Of a DNA stretch of 64,000 bases, positions 50,657 to 59,305 are shown piece by piece. This DNA is from Mucilaginibacter tolerans (lineage in GTDB: Bacteria > Bacteroidota > Bacteroidia > Sphingobacteriales > Sphingobacteriaceae), in NCBI RefSeq assembly GCF_030519375.1, contig NZ_JAUMKB010000025.1:1-64000 (forward strand), written 5' to 3'. Made by a program: the position numbers and the translations under genes. The notes beneath the pieces are model-generated. The model had not been told where the DNA came from, ran no database searches, and saw nothing but the letters and a program-made list of their open reading frames with translations. Each line of letters starts with the position of its first letter. Position 1 is the first letter of the stretch.

Positions 50657-51343
50657 TTAAACAGACTTTTTCCCGGCTATAAAGTCTTTCAGGTAATACG
50701 GCTCGAAGTAAGCTGTATCCTCAAAATCCTTATTTATAAATTTTTCAGTTGCCTTTTCGGTAAGGTGTAGTGCTGAATTCTGGAAATCTGGGATAATCTG
50801 AACATGGGGATTTGCACCTAATACTTCACTGCATTTAGCTGCACCATCACCAAAAAATATGATCTTATTGGTTTTGAGTAAGTCTGAAAAGCTATATTGA
50901 TCTATTATCTCGGCTGAGGTGGATCTTATCCTTTGGCCTTCCGCATCAAAAATGGCAGTAAACACTTCCATCCTGCGAGCGTCAATCATCGGGCAAAACA
51001 GCACATCGTTATCTGAGGTTTCAGCAATCATCCCGTCAGTCATTGCTTCGAGCGTTTCAACAGCGATAAATGGGATATCCAATGAATAGCATAAGCCTTT
51101 TGTAACCGATATGCCTATCCGCAATCCAGTGTACGAGCCAGGACCACAGCTTACAGCAACTGCGTTCAACTGTCTATATTGCTTTCCGGCCATTTTCAGC
51201 ACCTCATCAATAAATAAGGTAATCACCTCGGCATGAACATTCCGTTGTTGTATTTCTTTATGCGCCAATACGCTTCCATTTTCTGAAAGCGCTACCGAAC
51301 ATACGGTAGTAGCGGTTTCTATTTGTAATATCAGGCTCATCAT
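50657..51343 (-). CDS. tsaB: tRNA threonylcarbamoyladenosine complex protein TsaB
   Basis: 228 residues of the ASKHA fold; the non-catalytic partner of TsaD in t6A synthesis. The start is LILQIETATTVCSVALSENG, with FIDEVL, VSCGPGSYTGLRIGISVTKGLCYSLDIPFIAVETLEA in the middle and PMIDARRMEVFTAIFD later. Two ATG codons in a row (51343 and 51340) leave the start open by one residue. It follows the yidD gene by 3 bases on the same strand, at the end of the rpmH-rnpA-yidD cluster. yciO lies elsewhere in the window. Confidence 0.93.
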   Translation of the reverse strand: MMSLILQIETATTVCSVALSENGSVLAHKEIQQRNVHAEVITLFIDEVLKMAGKQYRQLNAVAVSCGPGSYTGLRIGISVTKGLCYSLDIPFIAVETLEAMTDGMIAETSDNDVLFCPMIDARRMEVFTAIFDAEGQRIRSTSAEIIDQYSFSDLLKTNKIIFFGDGAAKCSEVLGANPHVQIIPDFQNSALHLTEKATEKFINKDFEDTAYFEPYYLKDFIAGKKSV

Positions 51344-51346
51344 ATT

Positions 51347-51589
51347 TTAAGGTACCGGGTCGTGGCCATGCCCTCCCCATGGATTGCAACTGGCAATACG
51401 TTTTAAAGTCAACCAGCCCCCTTTAAAGGCTCCGTATTTTTTTATGGCCTCAACGCCATATTGCGAACAAGTTGGTGTATAACGGCACGAAGCGCCGGTG
51501 AGTGGCGAGATAAAGTATTGGTATATTCTGATCAGGATAACGAAAAAGCTACCTACTATCTTTTTCAATATGTCAATAATTATCTTCAT
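51347..51589 (-). CDS. yidD: Membrane protein insertion efficiency factor YidD
   Basis: 80 residues, small peripheral membrane protein that helps YidC insertion. An amphipathic start ([28 protein letters not shown]) leads to the conserved [46 protein letters not shown], with the three family cysteines. It overlaps rnpA by 4 bases and is followed by tsaB after 3 bases. Confidence 0.95.
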   Translation of the reverse strand: MKIIIDILKKIVGSFFVILIRIYQYFISPLTGASCRYTPTCSQYGVEAIKKYGAFKGGWLTLKRIASCNPWGGHGHDPVP

Positions 51590-51978
51590 TTGGTCACCTG
51601 CTCCGAAAGCTGCGATAACAATTTGAGCATCTTCTTTTCAATAAAGTCATATGGGGCTATTTCTTTCCCTATAAAGCTAATTGAAAAAACAATGTTTTTG
51701 CCGGCATCACTCAGTAACGAATATAAGGATTGGTGTTTGTTCAGGCGGTAAGCCTCACGCAGGCGTCGCTTTATCAGGTTACGGTCGACTGCTTTTTTAT
51801 ATCGCTTTTTGGATACAGAGAATAATACCTGCGCCGGAAATGGCTGCGGATCAGCAGACAAGGCCCACGAAACCTTAAAAGGATAACATAAAAAAGAAGA
51901 ACCGTTATGATAAAGCTGATCGATCAGCTTCTTATTACATAAACGTTCTTCTTTTGTAAAAGTATATGTTTTGCTCAT
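51586..51978 (-). CDS. rnpA: Ribonuclease P protein component
   Basis: 130 residues; protein cofactor of RNase P. It starts [21 protein letters not shown] and has the RNR motif region [23 protein letters not shown] (basic RNA-binding helix), then a hydrophobic [29 protein letters not shown]. It overlaps yidD by 4 bases and follows rpmH by 70 bases, the conserved bacterial order. No rnpB RNA gene was found in the window. Confidence 0.95.
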   Translation of the reverse strand: MSKTYTFTKEERLCNKKLIDQLYHNGSSFLCYPFKVSWALSADPQPFPAQVLFSVSKKRYKKAVDRNLIKRRLREAYRLNKHQSLYSLLSDAGKNIVFSISFIGKEIAPYDFIEKKMLKLLSQLSEQVTK

Positions 51979-52048
51979 GATCAGAACCGCAATTGTAAAA
52001 ACAGCCGGCCCCCACCCCCATATGGAGGAATAAGCAATTTAGTCTAAA

Positions 52049-52207
52049 TTATGCTTTGTGGCTGCGTTCGTCAGAAACTGTTAATTTCTTTCTGCCTTTG
52101 GCTCTTCTTGCTGCTAATACTCTTCTGCCATTGGCAGTTGCCATGCGCTCACGGAAACCGTGTTTATTTCTTCTTTTTCTTTGAGAAGGCTGGAACGTTC
52201 TTTTCAT
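52049..52207 (-). CDS. rpmH: 50S ribosomal protein L34
   Basis: 52 residues, read directly from the strand: [20 protein letters not shown], then a very basic remainder ending [11 protein letters not shown]. That is the L34 family from end to end. It has a near-perfect promoter and heads the rpmH-rnpA-yidD cluster. It is too short to be picked up by length alone, and an antisense frame over it is a shadow. Confidence 0.97.
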   Translation of the reverse strand: MKRTFQPSQRKRRNKHGFRERMATANGRRVLAARRAKGRKKLTVSDERSHKA

Positions 52208-52247
52208 TGTATTTTTATTCTATTCGTCGCTTTTAAAAACAAGAGTG

Positions 52248-52278
52248 CAAATGTAGCGTATTTTTTAAACTTGTCAAA
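52248..52278 (-). promoter_or_regulatory. rpmH promoter (TTTG-N19-TACATTTG)
   Basis: On the minus strand TTTG (52278-52275), 19 bases, TACATTTG (52255-52248): an exact match to the full -33/-7 consensus and spacing, the best in the window. The box ends 40 bases before the rpmH ATG. Confidence 0.8.
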
Positions 52279-52376
52279 TACAAATTACTTATTTGTTGAA
52301 TAGGTTATTTTGCAACAAACTAAAGGTGCAATTTAAATATATACAGCGTTATTTACTTAAATTTACTCGCATTGTT

Positions 52377-53258
52377 ATGAAGATCAGCATTATTTTATCA
52401 CTCCTGTTACTGCCGTTGTTTGCCTTTTGCCAGGAAGATTTTTCTCGTCATTACAAAATTTACGACACCCGAAATCAGAAAATAATATCCGTCGATGATA
52501 TCATTAGCGACATGAGCAATGCAGGCGTCCTTTTCTTTGGAGAAGAACACAATGACTCCACCTGCCATGTTCTTGAGCTGACTTTTCTAACCAAATTAGC
52601 AGCAAGTTATCCCGGTAAAACGGCGCTGTCAATGGAAATGTTCGAAACTGATTGTCAGAATGTACTAAACGAATACCTGGAAGGCTTGATACGTGAAAAG
52701 AATTTTATTTCGGAAGCGCGCGCCTGGCATAATTATAAAGATTACCGTTCACTAATAGAACTGGCAAAAACACAACAAATACCCGTTTTAGCAGCAAATG
52801 CACCTGCCCGGTATGTAAATATGGTGAACAGGATGGGATTAACCAGTTTAGAAAAGCTAAGCAAGACAGGTCAAGCGTGGCTTCCGCCGCTGCCAATAGA
52901 TACTGCAACAGGTGCCTATTACGAAAAGTTTCTGCAGATAATGGGTGGGCATAGCAGTAATATGGGCGGGATGCAAATGTACCAGGCGCAAAACCTGTGG
53001 GATGCAACCATGGGTTGGTCTATCGCACAATTCTTAAAAAAACATAAGGATTATAAAATACTACAGTTAAACGGAGGTTTTCACAGCGAAGAAAAATTGG
53101 GCGCAGCAGCGCAGCTAAAGAAATATTCATCAAAGGTCAGAATAATGAATATAGCTATATTTTCAGATGAAAACTTCGACAACCCCGACTGGGTCAAATT
53201 CAGCAAGAATAACGACTACATTATTTTGACCGATCCGAAACTTCCCAGGACTTATTAA
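52377..53258 (+). CDS. ChaN-like heme/iron-regulated lipoprotein-family protein
   Basis: 293 residues from the ATG at 52377, signal peptide MKISIILSLLLLPLFAF then CQED, which makes lipid anchoring possible but not certain. The ChaN/TIKI-type landmarks are VLFFGEEHNDSTCHVLELTFL, TALSMEMFETDCQNVLNEYL, and ILQLNGGFHSEEKLGAAAQLK near the end, with Glu and His residues that could bind metal or heme. E. coli-type ChaN relatives bind heme in pathogens; the role here is unknown. An upstream in-frame start at 52293 was rejected because it precedes the signal peptide. It is divergent from rpmH. Confidence 0.8.
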   Translation: MKISIILSLLLLPLFAFCQEDFSRHYKIYDTRNQKIISVDDIISDMSNAGVLFFGEEHNDSTCHVLELTFLTKLAASYPGKTALSMEMFETDCQNVLNEYLEGLIREKNFISEARAWHNYKDYRSLIELAKTQQIPVLAANAPARYVNMVNRMGLTSLEKLSKTGQAWLPPLPIDTATGAYYEKFLQIMGGHSSNMGGMQMYQAQNLWDATMGWSIAQFLKKHKDYKILQLNGGFHSEEKLGAAAQLKKYSSKVRIMNIAIFSDENFDNPDWVKFSKNNDYIILTDPKLPRTY

Positions 53259-53342
53259 TTCAATACAAAATCACTCAATAAACATACCCCGACCAGCATA
53301 AACCAATCAGGGCATGAGCATATTTCTGTTATTAAACTATTA

Positions 53343-53756
53343 TTATTTCCCTTTCGCCAGTAAATCTCTTATCTCAGTCAATAAAACTTCTTCTTTGGTA
53401 GGCCCTGGATCAGGAGCAGGCGCTGGCGCCTCTTCCGGTTTCTTAAGAGAATTAATCGCTTTCACTATCATAAAAATACAGAAGGCAACGATCAGGAATT
53501 CAATAAGCGTATTGATGAAGTTACCGTAGTTGATAGAAACATCAGCTATCTTTTTAGCAGGATCCCCCTCTTTAATAATAACCTTCAGATTTTTGAAATC
53601 AATTCCACCGGTGAGATAGCCTATCGGCGGCATTATGATATCATTTACAAGAGAAGTAACGATCTTTCCGAAGGCAGCACCGATGATGACACCGACAGCA
53701 AGATCGACTACATTGCCGCGCATGGCGAACTCTTTAAATTCTTTTACAATAGCCAT
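53343..53756 (-). CDS. mscL: Large-conductance mechanosensitive channel MscL
   Basis: 137 residues; opens on membrane stretch to release solutes after osmotic downshock. TM1 is [34 protein letters not shown], the second helix [25 protein letters not shown], then a charged Pro/Ala linker ([13 protein letters not shown]) and a final helix [15 protein letters not shown]. Length and order match the family. Single gene; the 187 bases upstream hold it and the rpoN promoter. Confidence 0.96.
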   Translation of the reverse strand: MAIVKEFKEFAMRGNVVDLAVGVIIGAAFGKIVTSLVNDIIMPPIGYLTGGIDFKNLKVIIKEGDPAKKIADVSINYGNFINTLIEFLIVAFCIFMIVKAINSLKKPEEAPAPAPDPGPTKEEVLLTEIRDLLAKGK

Positions 53757-53890
53757 AGTAAAAAAAGGATTTAGTGAATAGGATTGTTAGTTAATTAAAG
53801 ATATTAAAATATTCTTTTCAAAAAAATATTATTACCCCGGCAAGGTAAACACTTATAACCAGATTACGTTAAAGGGATGTAAGCCGAATC

Positions 53891-53932
53891 AAAAAGTTAA
53901 CTTTTTAGTTAACATTAATTGATGTATTTTTG
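53891..53932 (+). promoter_or_regulatory. rpoN promoter box with upstream palindrome
   Basis: TATTTTTG (53925-53932) is an exact -7 box ending 11 bases before the rpoN ATG. AAAAAGTTAACTTTTT (53891-53906) is a perfect 16-base palindrome 18 bases upstream of it, and GTTAAC occurs again at 53908-53913. The placement suggests an operator; no regulator is known from the sequence. Confidence 0.5.
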
Positions 53933-53943
53933 GCCGTCTAATT

Positions 53944-55419
53944 ATGTTAAAACAGAATCTTCAACAGAAACTTTTACAAAAGCTCTCCCCGCAGCAGATA
54001 CAGTTTATTAAGCTGTTGCAGGTACCTACAGTATCGCTTGATACGCGCATAAAAGAAGAGCTGGAGGAAAATCCCGCGCTTGAAGATTTAAGTTTAACCA
54101 ATCTGAACGAGCCCGAAGAACAATACCCTGACCGCGATCCGGAAGAAGAATCCTACAATAGCGATGAAAATGAAGGGCCGGCGGACGAATTCAATATCGA
54201 CGACTACTTACAGGAAGACAATCTGAACGAATACGGTTCACGCTATGATCAAAATGGGGATGATGAGGATGACCGTAAAGAAATACCGATAGCTGTGCAG
54301 AGTTCGTTTTTTGAAAACTTACAGGCACAGCTCGACTTGCTTCCTTTATCAGATAAAGATTTCAGGATAGGTCAGCAAATTATCGGCAGTCTTGACGATG
54401 ACGGATACCTTCGCCGTTCTACTACTTCACTTACAGATGATCTTGCCTTCTCGCAAAATATATTTGCTGAGGATGAAGAAGTAGAGGAAATGCTGAAGGT
54501 GATACAATCCTTTGATCCTCCGGGTGTAGGGGCGCGCAGTTTACAGGAATGTTTGCTGATACAACTTAGGCGGAAAGAAAACGGAGATCCAATCATAAAA
54601 AAGGCCATCCAGGTAGTTGAAAATTATTTGGAAGAGTTTACCCGTAAACACTACGATAAACTGGAAAAATCGCTAAATATGAACTCTGTTGAGCTCAGGG
54701 GCGTGATCAATGAAATACTAAAGCTCAATCCTAAGCCCGGTGATTCCAGCGAAGTTAACACCAAGCAAATGCAGGTGATACCTGATTTTCATATTTCCAA
54801 TAACGATGGCACACTGGTATTGACCTTAAACGCAAAAAACGCACCCGAACTCCGGGTAAGCCGTTCATACCAGGAAATGTTTGAGCATTACGACAAGGCA
54901 TCTCAAAAAGATAAAAAACTAAAAGAAGCGGTTCAGTTTGTAAAACAAAAGCTCGATTCGGCAAAATGGTTTATAGATGCTATAAAACAACGTCAGCAAA
55001 CGTTGTTAAAAACAATGAATGCCATCATGCAGTATCAGTACGAGTTTTTCCTGACCGGTGATGAAAAGAACCTGAAGCCAATGATCCTAAAGGATATTGC
55101 CGACAGGATAGGTATGGATATCTCGACCGTATCACGGGTGGCCAACTCAAAATATGTACAAACCGAGCACGGCACTTTTCTGTTGAAATCCTTCTTCTCA
55201 GAGGCCATACAAACTGAAAGCGGCGAGGAAGTATCTAACAAAGAGGTGAAAAAGATACTGGAAGAACATATTGGCCGGGAAGACAAGCGACATCCATTGG
55301 CTGATGAAAAGCTGACAGAGATTTTGAAAGATGCCGGCTATAATATTGCCCGCAGAACGGTTGCCAAATACCGTGAGCAAATGAATATTCCGGTTGCAAG
55401 ACTACGCAAAGAGCTCTAA
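53944..55419 (+). CDS. rpoN: RNA polymerase sigma-54 factor
   Basis: 491 residues. Region I (KQNLQQKLLQKLSPQQIQFIKLLQVPTVSLDTRIKEELEENPALE) is the activator-binding start. An acidic region II follows (about 45-115, DPEEESYNSDENEGPADEFN), then the core-binding part, and region III with the helix-turn-helix LKDIADRIGMDISTVSRVANSKYVQTEHGTFLLKSFF. The RpoN box is ARRTVAKYREQ, near residue 476. Sigma-54 genes need an enhancer-binding activator; no such gene is in the window. It is convergent with the PorP/SprF gene, with 4 bases between. Confidence 0.96.
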   Translation: MLKQNLQQKLLQKLSPQQIQFIKLLQVPTVSLDTRIKEELEENPALEDLSLTNLNEPEEQYPDRDPEEESYNSDENEGPADEFNIDDYLQEDNLNEYGSRYDQNGDDEDDRKEIPIAVQSSFFENLQAQLDLLPLSDKDFRIGQQIIGSLDDDGYLRRSTTSLTDDLAFSQNIFAEDEEVEEMLKVIQSFDPPGVGARSLQECLLIQLRRKENGDPIIKKAIQVVENYLEEFTRKHYDKLEKSLNMNSVELRGVINEILKLNPKPGDSSEVNTKQMQVIPDFHISNNDGTLVLTLNAKNAPELRVSRSYQEMFEHYDKASQKDKKLKEAVQFVKQKLDSAKWFIDAIKQRQQTLLKTMNAIMQYQYEFFLTGDEKNLKPMILKDIADRIGMDISTVSRVANSKYVQTEHGTFLLKSFFSEAIQTESGEEVSNKEVKKILEEHIGREDKRHPLADEKLTEILKDAGYNIARRTVAKYREQMNIPVARLRKEL

Positions 55420-55423
55420 AATT

Positions 55424-56440
55424 TCACCACCCATGTCGTGGCGACACTACCCGATCCTGGTTATTCAGCATCAAACCTATTACAATCTCGTGCGTGCCGT
55501 TGCTTACTGTACGCAAGGCAGAGGTCGTATAGTCGTAAGAATAGCTGATATTGATCAGCGAACTGATATTAAGACCCATAAGTCCGGCAACTGAATCCTG
55601 ATTCCGGTAAGCCCCTCCTATCCAGAATCTATCTCTGAAAGCCAGCTTCATATTAACGTCAAAAGCAACTGGCTCTGGTTGTATAATTTTCAGCAGAGCC
55701 GACGGCATTAATGTTATATCATCAGATAAATACATTTTGTAACCAGCAGTCACAAAATATTGAGGCACAGTTTTGCTTTGGTTATAGCTTTTATTAGTAG
55801 TAGTAAAATATCGATTTTGAGATAACAATTGCTGGGCCGAAATACCGAAATAATAATCTGCCGAGTACCCCCAAACACCTATGCTTAAGTCGGGTTTCCA
55901 TTGACTGTTGTTCCCATTTGTAATTGCCGGATCATTGGGGTTCTCCAATAATAGCTGAGAAGTATTAAGGCTAATATGATTCAGACCTCCTGCAACGCCA
56001 AGTGATAAATTAAAGTTGCTTGCCAAACCAAGATGATAAGCATAAGTTGCATTGATATTGGTGGTACTAATCGGACCGGCCTGATCGGATACCATCATAA
56101 AACCAATACCATGGTGTGGCTCGGCAGCTTCGTAGTTCTGGCTGTACAAACGGCTATAAGGGTTTGCTTCGTTGCCGGGCGACATCGAGGCTGCATCACC
56201 ACGCACAAAATCCGATCCGAACGGCGCACTGACAGTCAGGTAGCTCGTTATCGGTGCTCCCTGGAGCCCTGTCCATTGGCTGCGGTAACCTGCTTTCAGA
56301 TCAATATAATTTTCAATGCCTGTAACCGCCGGATTTAGTAAGATATTATTAAATACATATTGTGTGTATTGCGGTTTTTGCTGTGCATTGCTTAACTGAA
56401 ATAGCAAAAGCAGAATAAACGTATGTAAAAGTTTTTTCAT
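55424..56440 (-). CDS. PorP/SprF-family type IX secretion-associated outer-membrane protein
   Basis: 338 residues, signal peptide MKKLLHTFILLLLFQLSNAQ, then QKPQYTQYVFNNILLNPAVTGIENYIDLKAGYRSQWTG, the standard PorP/SprF opening. Beta-strand-rich after that, ending HEIVIGLMLNN. Members are associated with type IX secretion and are usually encoded just downstream of a large secreted adhesin gene; here the neighbour is rpoN, so it is an orphan copy. It belongs in the outer membrane. Confidence 0.88.
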   Translation of the reverse strand: MKKLLHTFILLLLFQLSNAQQKPQYTQYVFNNILLNPAVTGIENYIDLKAGYRSQWTGLQGAPITSYLTVSAPFGSDFVRGDAASMSPGNEANPYSRLYSQNYEAAEPHHGIGFMMVSDQAGPISTTNINATYAYHLGLASNFNLSLGVAGGLNHISLNTSQLLLENPNDPAITNGNNSQWKPDLSIGVWGYSADYYFGISAQQLLSQNRYFTTTNKSYNQSKTVPQYFVTAGYKMYLSDDITLMPSALLKIIQPEPVAFDVNMKLAFRDRFWIGGAYRNQDSVAGLMGLNISSLINISYSYDYTTSALRTVSNGTHEIVIGLMLNNQDRVVSPRHGW

Positions 56441-56584
56441 CCCTGATCAGCAATACCACACTATGTAAAAATGGACTTGGTGTTAATAAGGTTCTAAAAA
56501 TATAAGGGCAACAACAAAAAGTAAAGTCGCTAAGCGAATATACCAAAACCTATTATCCCGGTTATCAGTAAAGGAAATAAAAAA

Positions 56585-57034
56585 TTATTGCTTTTGTTTA
56601 TTCAACTGAGCCAATTGTAGATTAGCCTGGTGCAATTTTTGAGCCAGGTCCTTGTTTTCACGACGCAGGTGATAAATTTCCAATGCGTTCTGGATGTAGA
56701 GCTTCAACTCGTCATTCTGCCAGGGTTTTACGAGGTACTTATAAACCTGCCCCCTGTTGATTGCATCCATTACTGCATTCATGTCTGAAAACCCGGTGAG
56801 AAGAATCCTGATTGTATCAGGATACACAGGTAAAATAGATTCCAGAAACTCAATACCGGTCATACCCGGCATACGCTGATCAGTAATGATTACTCCGATC
56901 TCATTAGTATCCAAAACTTTTCGTCCTTCTCGGGCCGATTGAGCCGTATATATGTCAAAATCGCGCCGGAACGCTGCCTTAAAACTATTCAGATTATTAA
57001 TCTCATCGTCAACGTACAGTACTCCGAAAGACAT
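56585..57034 (-). CDS. Stand-alone response regulator receiver
   Basis: 149 residues: a receiver domain (about 1-120) and a coiled-coil tail rich in Gln and Leu. The acidic pair is D9/D10 in LYVDDE, the phospho-acceptor D52 in VIITDQRMPGMTG, the switch Thr80 in ILLTGFSD, and K103 in YLVKPW. There is no output domain, so it probably acts through its coiled coil or on a partner. It is divergent from the 7TM histidine kinase gene, with 121 bases between starts, so the kinase is the likely partner. Confidence 0.88.
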   Translation of the reverse strand: MSFGVLYVDDEINNLNSFKAAFRRDFDIYTAQSAREGRKVLDTNEIGVIITDQRMPGMTGIEFLESILPVYPDTIRILLTGFSDMNAVMDAINRGQVYKYLVKPWQNDELKLYIQNALEIYHLRRENKDLAQKLHQANLQLAQLNKQKQ

Positions 57035-57155
57035 ACAATTAATTTTTTTAGAGTTTTAGGTATACAAACTTTAACTGAAAATATTCTTAAAAGTTTAATT
57101 TTCTGTGCATTTTTAATGGTAAATCATACCAATTGCGAAAAAGCCATTTGTAAAA

Positions 57156-59300
57156 ATGAGAAAAATATTCCTAATCATATACCTTATCGTACAAAATACT
57201 TTGCTTTTTGCCGCTCAGGTAGATACTTTAACTATTCACGAAAAGGAAACAAAGCTTTTAACTCACAATTATTTTTTTGAGTTGGAAGACACTGCAAGTC
57301 GTTATAAAATCAATGATGTTATATCTAATCCCAATTTCCACCCCATTAGTTCCTCATTGCCCATACTGAATTACTCAAAACCGACAACCTGGCTTAAGTT
57401 TATACTAAAGAACAAAACAACAAGAGCATTTGTACCAATTAACATTGGCCCGGGCGTAATTGACAATTTTGACATTTATTATACCGACCCGGAGAAAAGC
57501 AAACATATAATTAGTTTGACCTCAGATATCCCGTCCCGCGATTCAAAACTTATTAAGCAAAATAACACCTTTATTAATTGTATCATTTTCCCTGATTCAA
57601 TCCGTACAATTTATCTCAGGGTGAAAAGCAGCTCTCCAGGCGTTATACCAATTCAGATAAGCAGCGCTAACGAATATTTCAGAAGCGCAGATTTTAATAA
57701 TATAGTTGCTGGGGGCTTTATGGGTATCGTATTAATAATGGCCTTCTATAATTTAATGCTTTACACCATTGTCAGAGATCTAAGCTATTTGTACTATGTT
57801 TTCTATATTATTTTTTTGGGTCTTTCCCAATTATTCCTGCGTGGCTATGGTATTACTTTCTTTTTAACAAAAAAGGCCATCTTAAATAACTATTTCATAC
57901 CCTTCACCAGGATATTTTTCGGGTATTCAGTATTGCTATTTACATCTGAATTTCTTCAGCTCAAACAAACGCTTAAATCTTATTTTAAATTCTATTACCT
58001 GCTTTATGCTTTGTATACGGCAGCCTTTATCGCAATTATAACCGGGTTTGTATTATTTGCTTACAATATCATCACCTACTCGAGCGTGATAACCGCTGTC
58101 TGTTTATTATTTATAGGCGGGATACTATACTTCAGAGGTTTTAAGCCAGCAAAATATTTCATGATTGGCTGGGGCATTTTTTTGGTGTCGGTACTGATAG
58201 CTGTAGCCCGAAGCAGGGGGTTTATTAAGCATAATGATTTTACAGCCAATATTGTGCTTTATAGCGCTTCTGTTGAATTAATGCTCTTCTCAATAGCCCT
58301 TGCAGACAAGATCAGGTTTTACCGCAAACAAACAATTGAAATGCAGCAGCTTTCTCTTACGATAGCCAGGGAAAATGAACGGCTGATCACTGAGCAGAAT
58401 ATTCTGCTTGAATCAGAAGTCAATGCGCGGACCAATCAATTGATAAAAACCAATCAAAACCTTTCAGCGACAATCGAAGATCTCCAGTCGACCCATACAA
58501 AGTTGTTAGAAACCGAGAAGATGGCCTCTTTGGGCCAACTCACAGCCGGAATTGCGCACGAGATTAATAATCCGATCAACTTTGTCAGTTCAAACGTAAA
58601 ACCATTGCGGTTAGATTTTCTGGAGATATTTTCTCTGCTGGATAAATACAAAGAAGCAGGAGAAAAACCTGATAAAAAAGAATTACTCGACCTTGCCAAT
58701 CAATATAAGGAAAATATAGATGTTGATTTTCTGAAGAGTGAGATAATGAGCCTGCTCGACGGAATTGAAACAGGGGCTCATCGTACTACAGAAATTATAC
58801 AAAGCCTGCGTACGTTTAGCCGCACAGACGAAAAAATACTTAAACTAACAGACATCAACAAATCCGTACTAAGCACGCTGATATTGTTAAGGAGTTCGAT
58901 ACCCTACAATATTGAGATTAAACCAGTGTTGAGTAAACTTCCTTTATTGAATTGTTATCCGAGCAAGATCAATCAGATAATGATGAACCTTATTAACAAT
59001 GGCATACAGGCCATAAAAGCCAAAGAAAGTCAGAATAATGAATGCATATCGATTACCACTTTCGACAGTACAGAGAATATCATTATTCAGATAACCGATA
59101 CAGGAATTGGTATGAATAAAGAAGTAAAACAAAAAATATTCGACCCATTCTTTACCACTAAGGAAGTTGGAGAGGGAACTGGCCTTGGCCTGTCGATTGT
59201 ATTTGGCATAATCGAAGACCACCGCGGGAAAATTGAAGTACAATCTGAACCCGGCGAAGGAAGTACATTTACTATTATTCTTCCTAAAGACCTGGAGTGA
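57156..59300 (+). CDS. Sensor histidine kinase with 7TMR-DISM sensor
   Basis: 714 residues. A signal or first helix (1-21) precedes an extracytoplasmic beta domain (about 25-170) of the 7TMR-DISMED2 type. Seven membrane helices follow (about 180-390, FMGIVLIMAFYNLMLYTIV to LFSIALADKIRF), then a coiled coil, then HisKA with H468 in GQLTAGIAHEINNPINFV. The ATPase domain has the N box NQIMMNLINNGIQA, the G1 box DTGIGM and the F box FDPFFTTKEVGEGTGLGLSIVFGI. All kinase boxes are intact. The sensor type is known from many Bacteroidota kinases that detect carbohydrates or small molecules; the signal here is unknown. It is divergent from a lone receiver. Confidence 0.93.
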   Translation: MRKIFLIIYLIVQNTLLFAAQVDTLTIHEKETKLLTHNYFFELEDTASRYKINDVISNPNFHPISSSLPILNYSKPTTWLKFILKNKTTRAFVPINIGPGVIDNFDIYYTDPEKSKHIISLTSDIPSRDSKLIKQNNTFINCIIFPDSIRTIYLRVKSSSPGVIPIQISSANEYFRSADFNNIVAGGFMGIVLIMAFYNLMLYTIVRDLSYLYYVFYIIFLGLSQLFLRGYGITFFLTKKAILNNYFIPFTRIFFGYSVLLFTSEFLQLKQTLKSYFKFYYLLYALYTAAFIAIITGFVLFAYNIITYSSVITAVCLLFIGGILYFRGFKPAKYFMIGWGIFLVSVLIAVARSRGFIKHNDFTANIVLYSASVELMLFSIALADKIRFYRKQTIEMQQLSLTIARENERLITEQNILLESEVNARTNQLIKTNQNLSATIEDLQSTHTKLLETEKMASLGQLTAGIAHEINNPINFVSSNVKPLRLDFLEIFSLLDKYKEAGEKPDKKELLDLANQYKENIDVDFLKSEIMSLLDGIETGAHRTTEIIQSLRTFSRTDEKILKLTDINKSVLSTLILLRSSIPYNIEIKPVLSKLPLLNCYPSKINQIMMNLINNGIQAIKAKESQNNECISITTFDSTENIIIQITDTGIGMNKEVKQKIFDPFFTTKEVGEGTGLGLSIVFGIIEDHRGKIEVQSEPGEGSTFTIILPKDLE

Positions 59301-59305
59301 AGATT

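Noticed and set aside
52051-52236. 61-residue plus-strand frame after the rnpA region
   Set aside because: It is antisense to rpmH, whose minus-strand frame is a full match to ribosomal protein L34.
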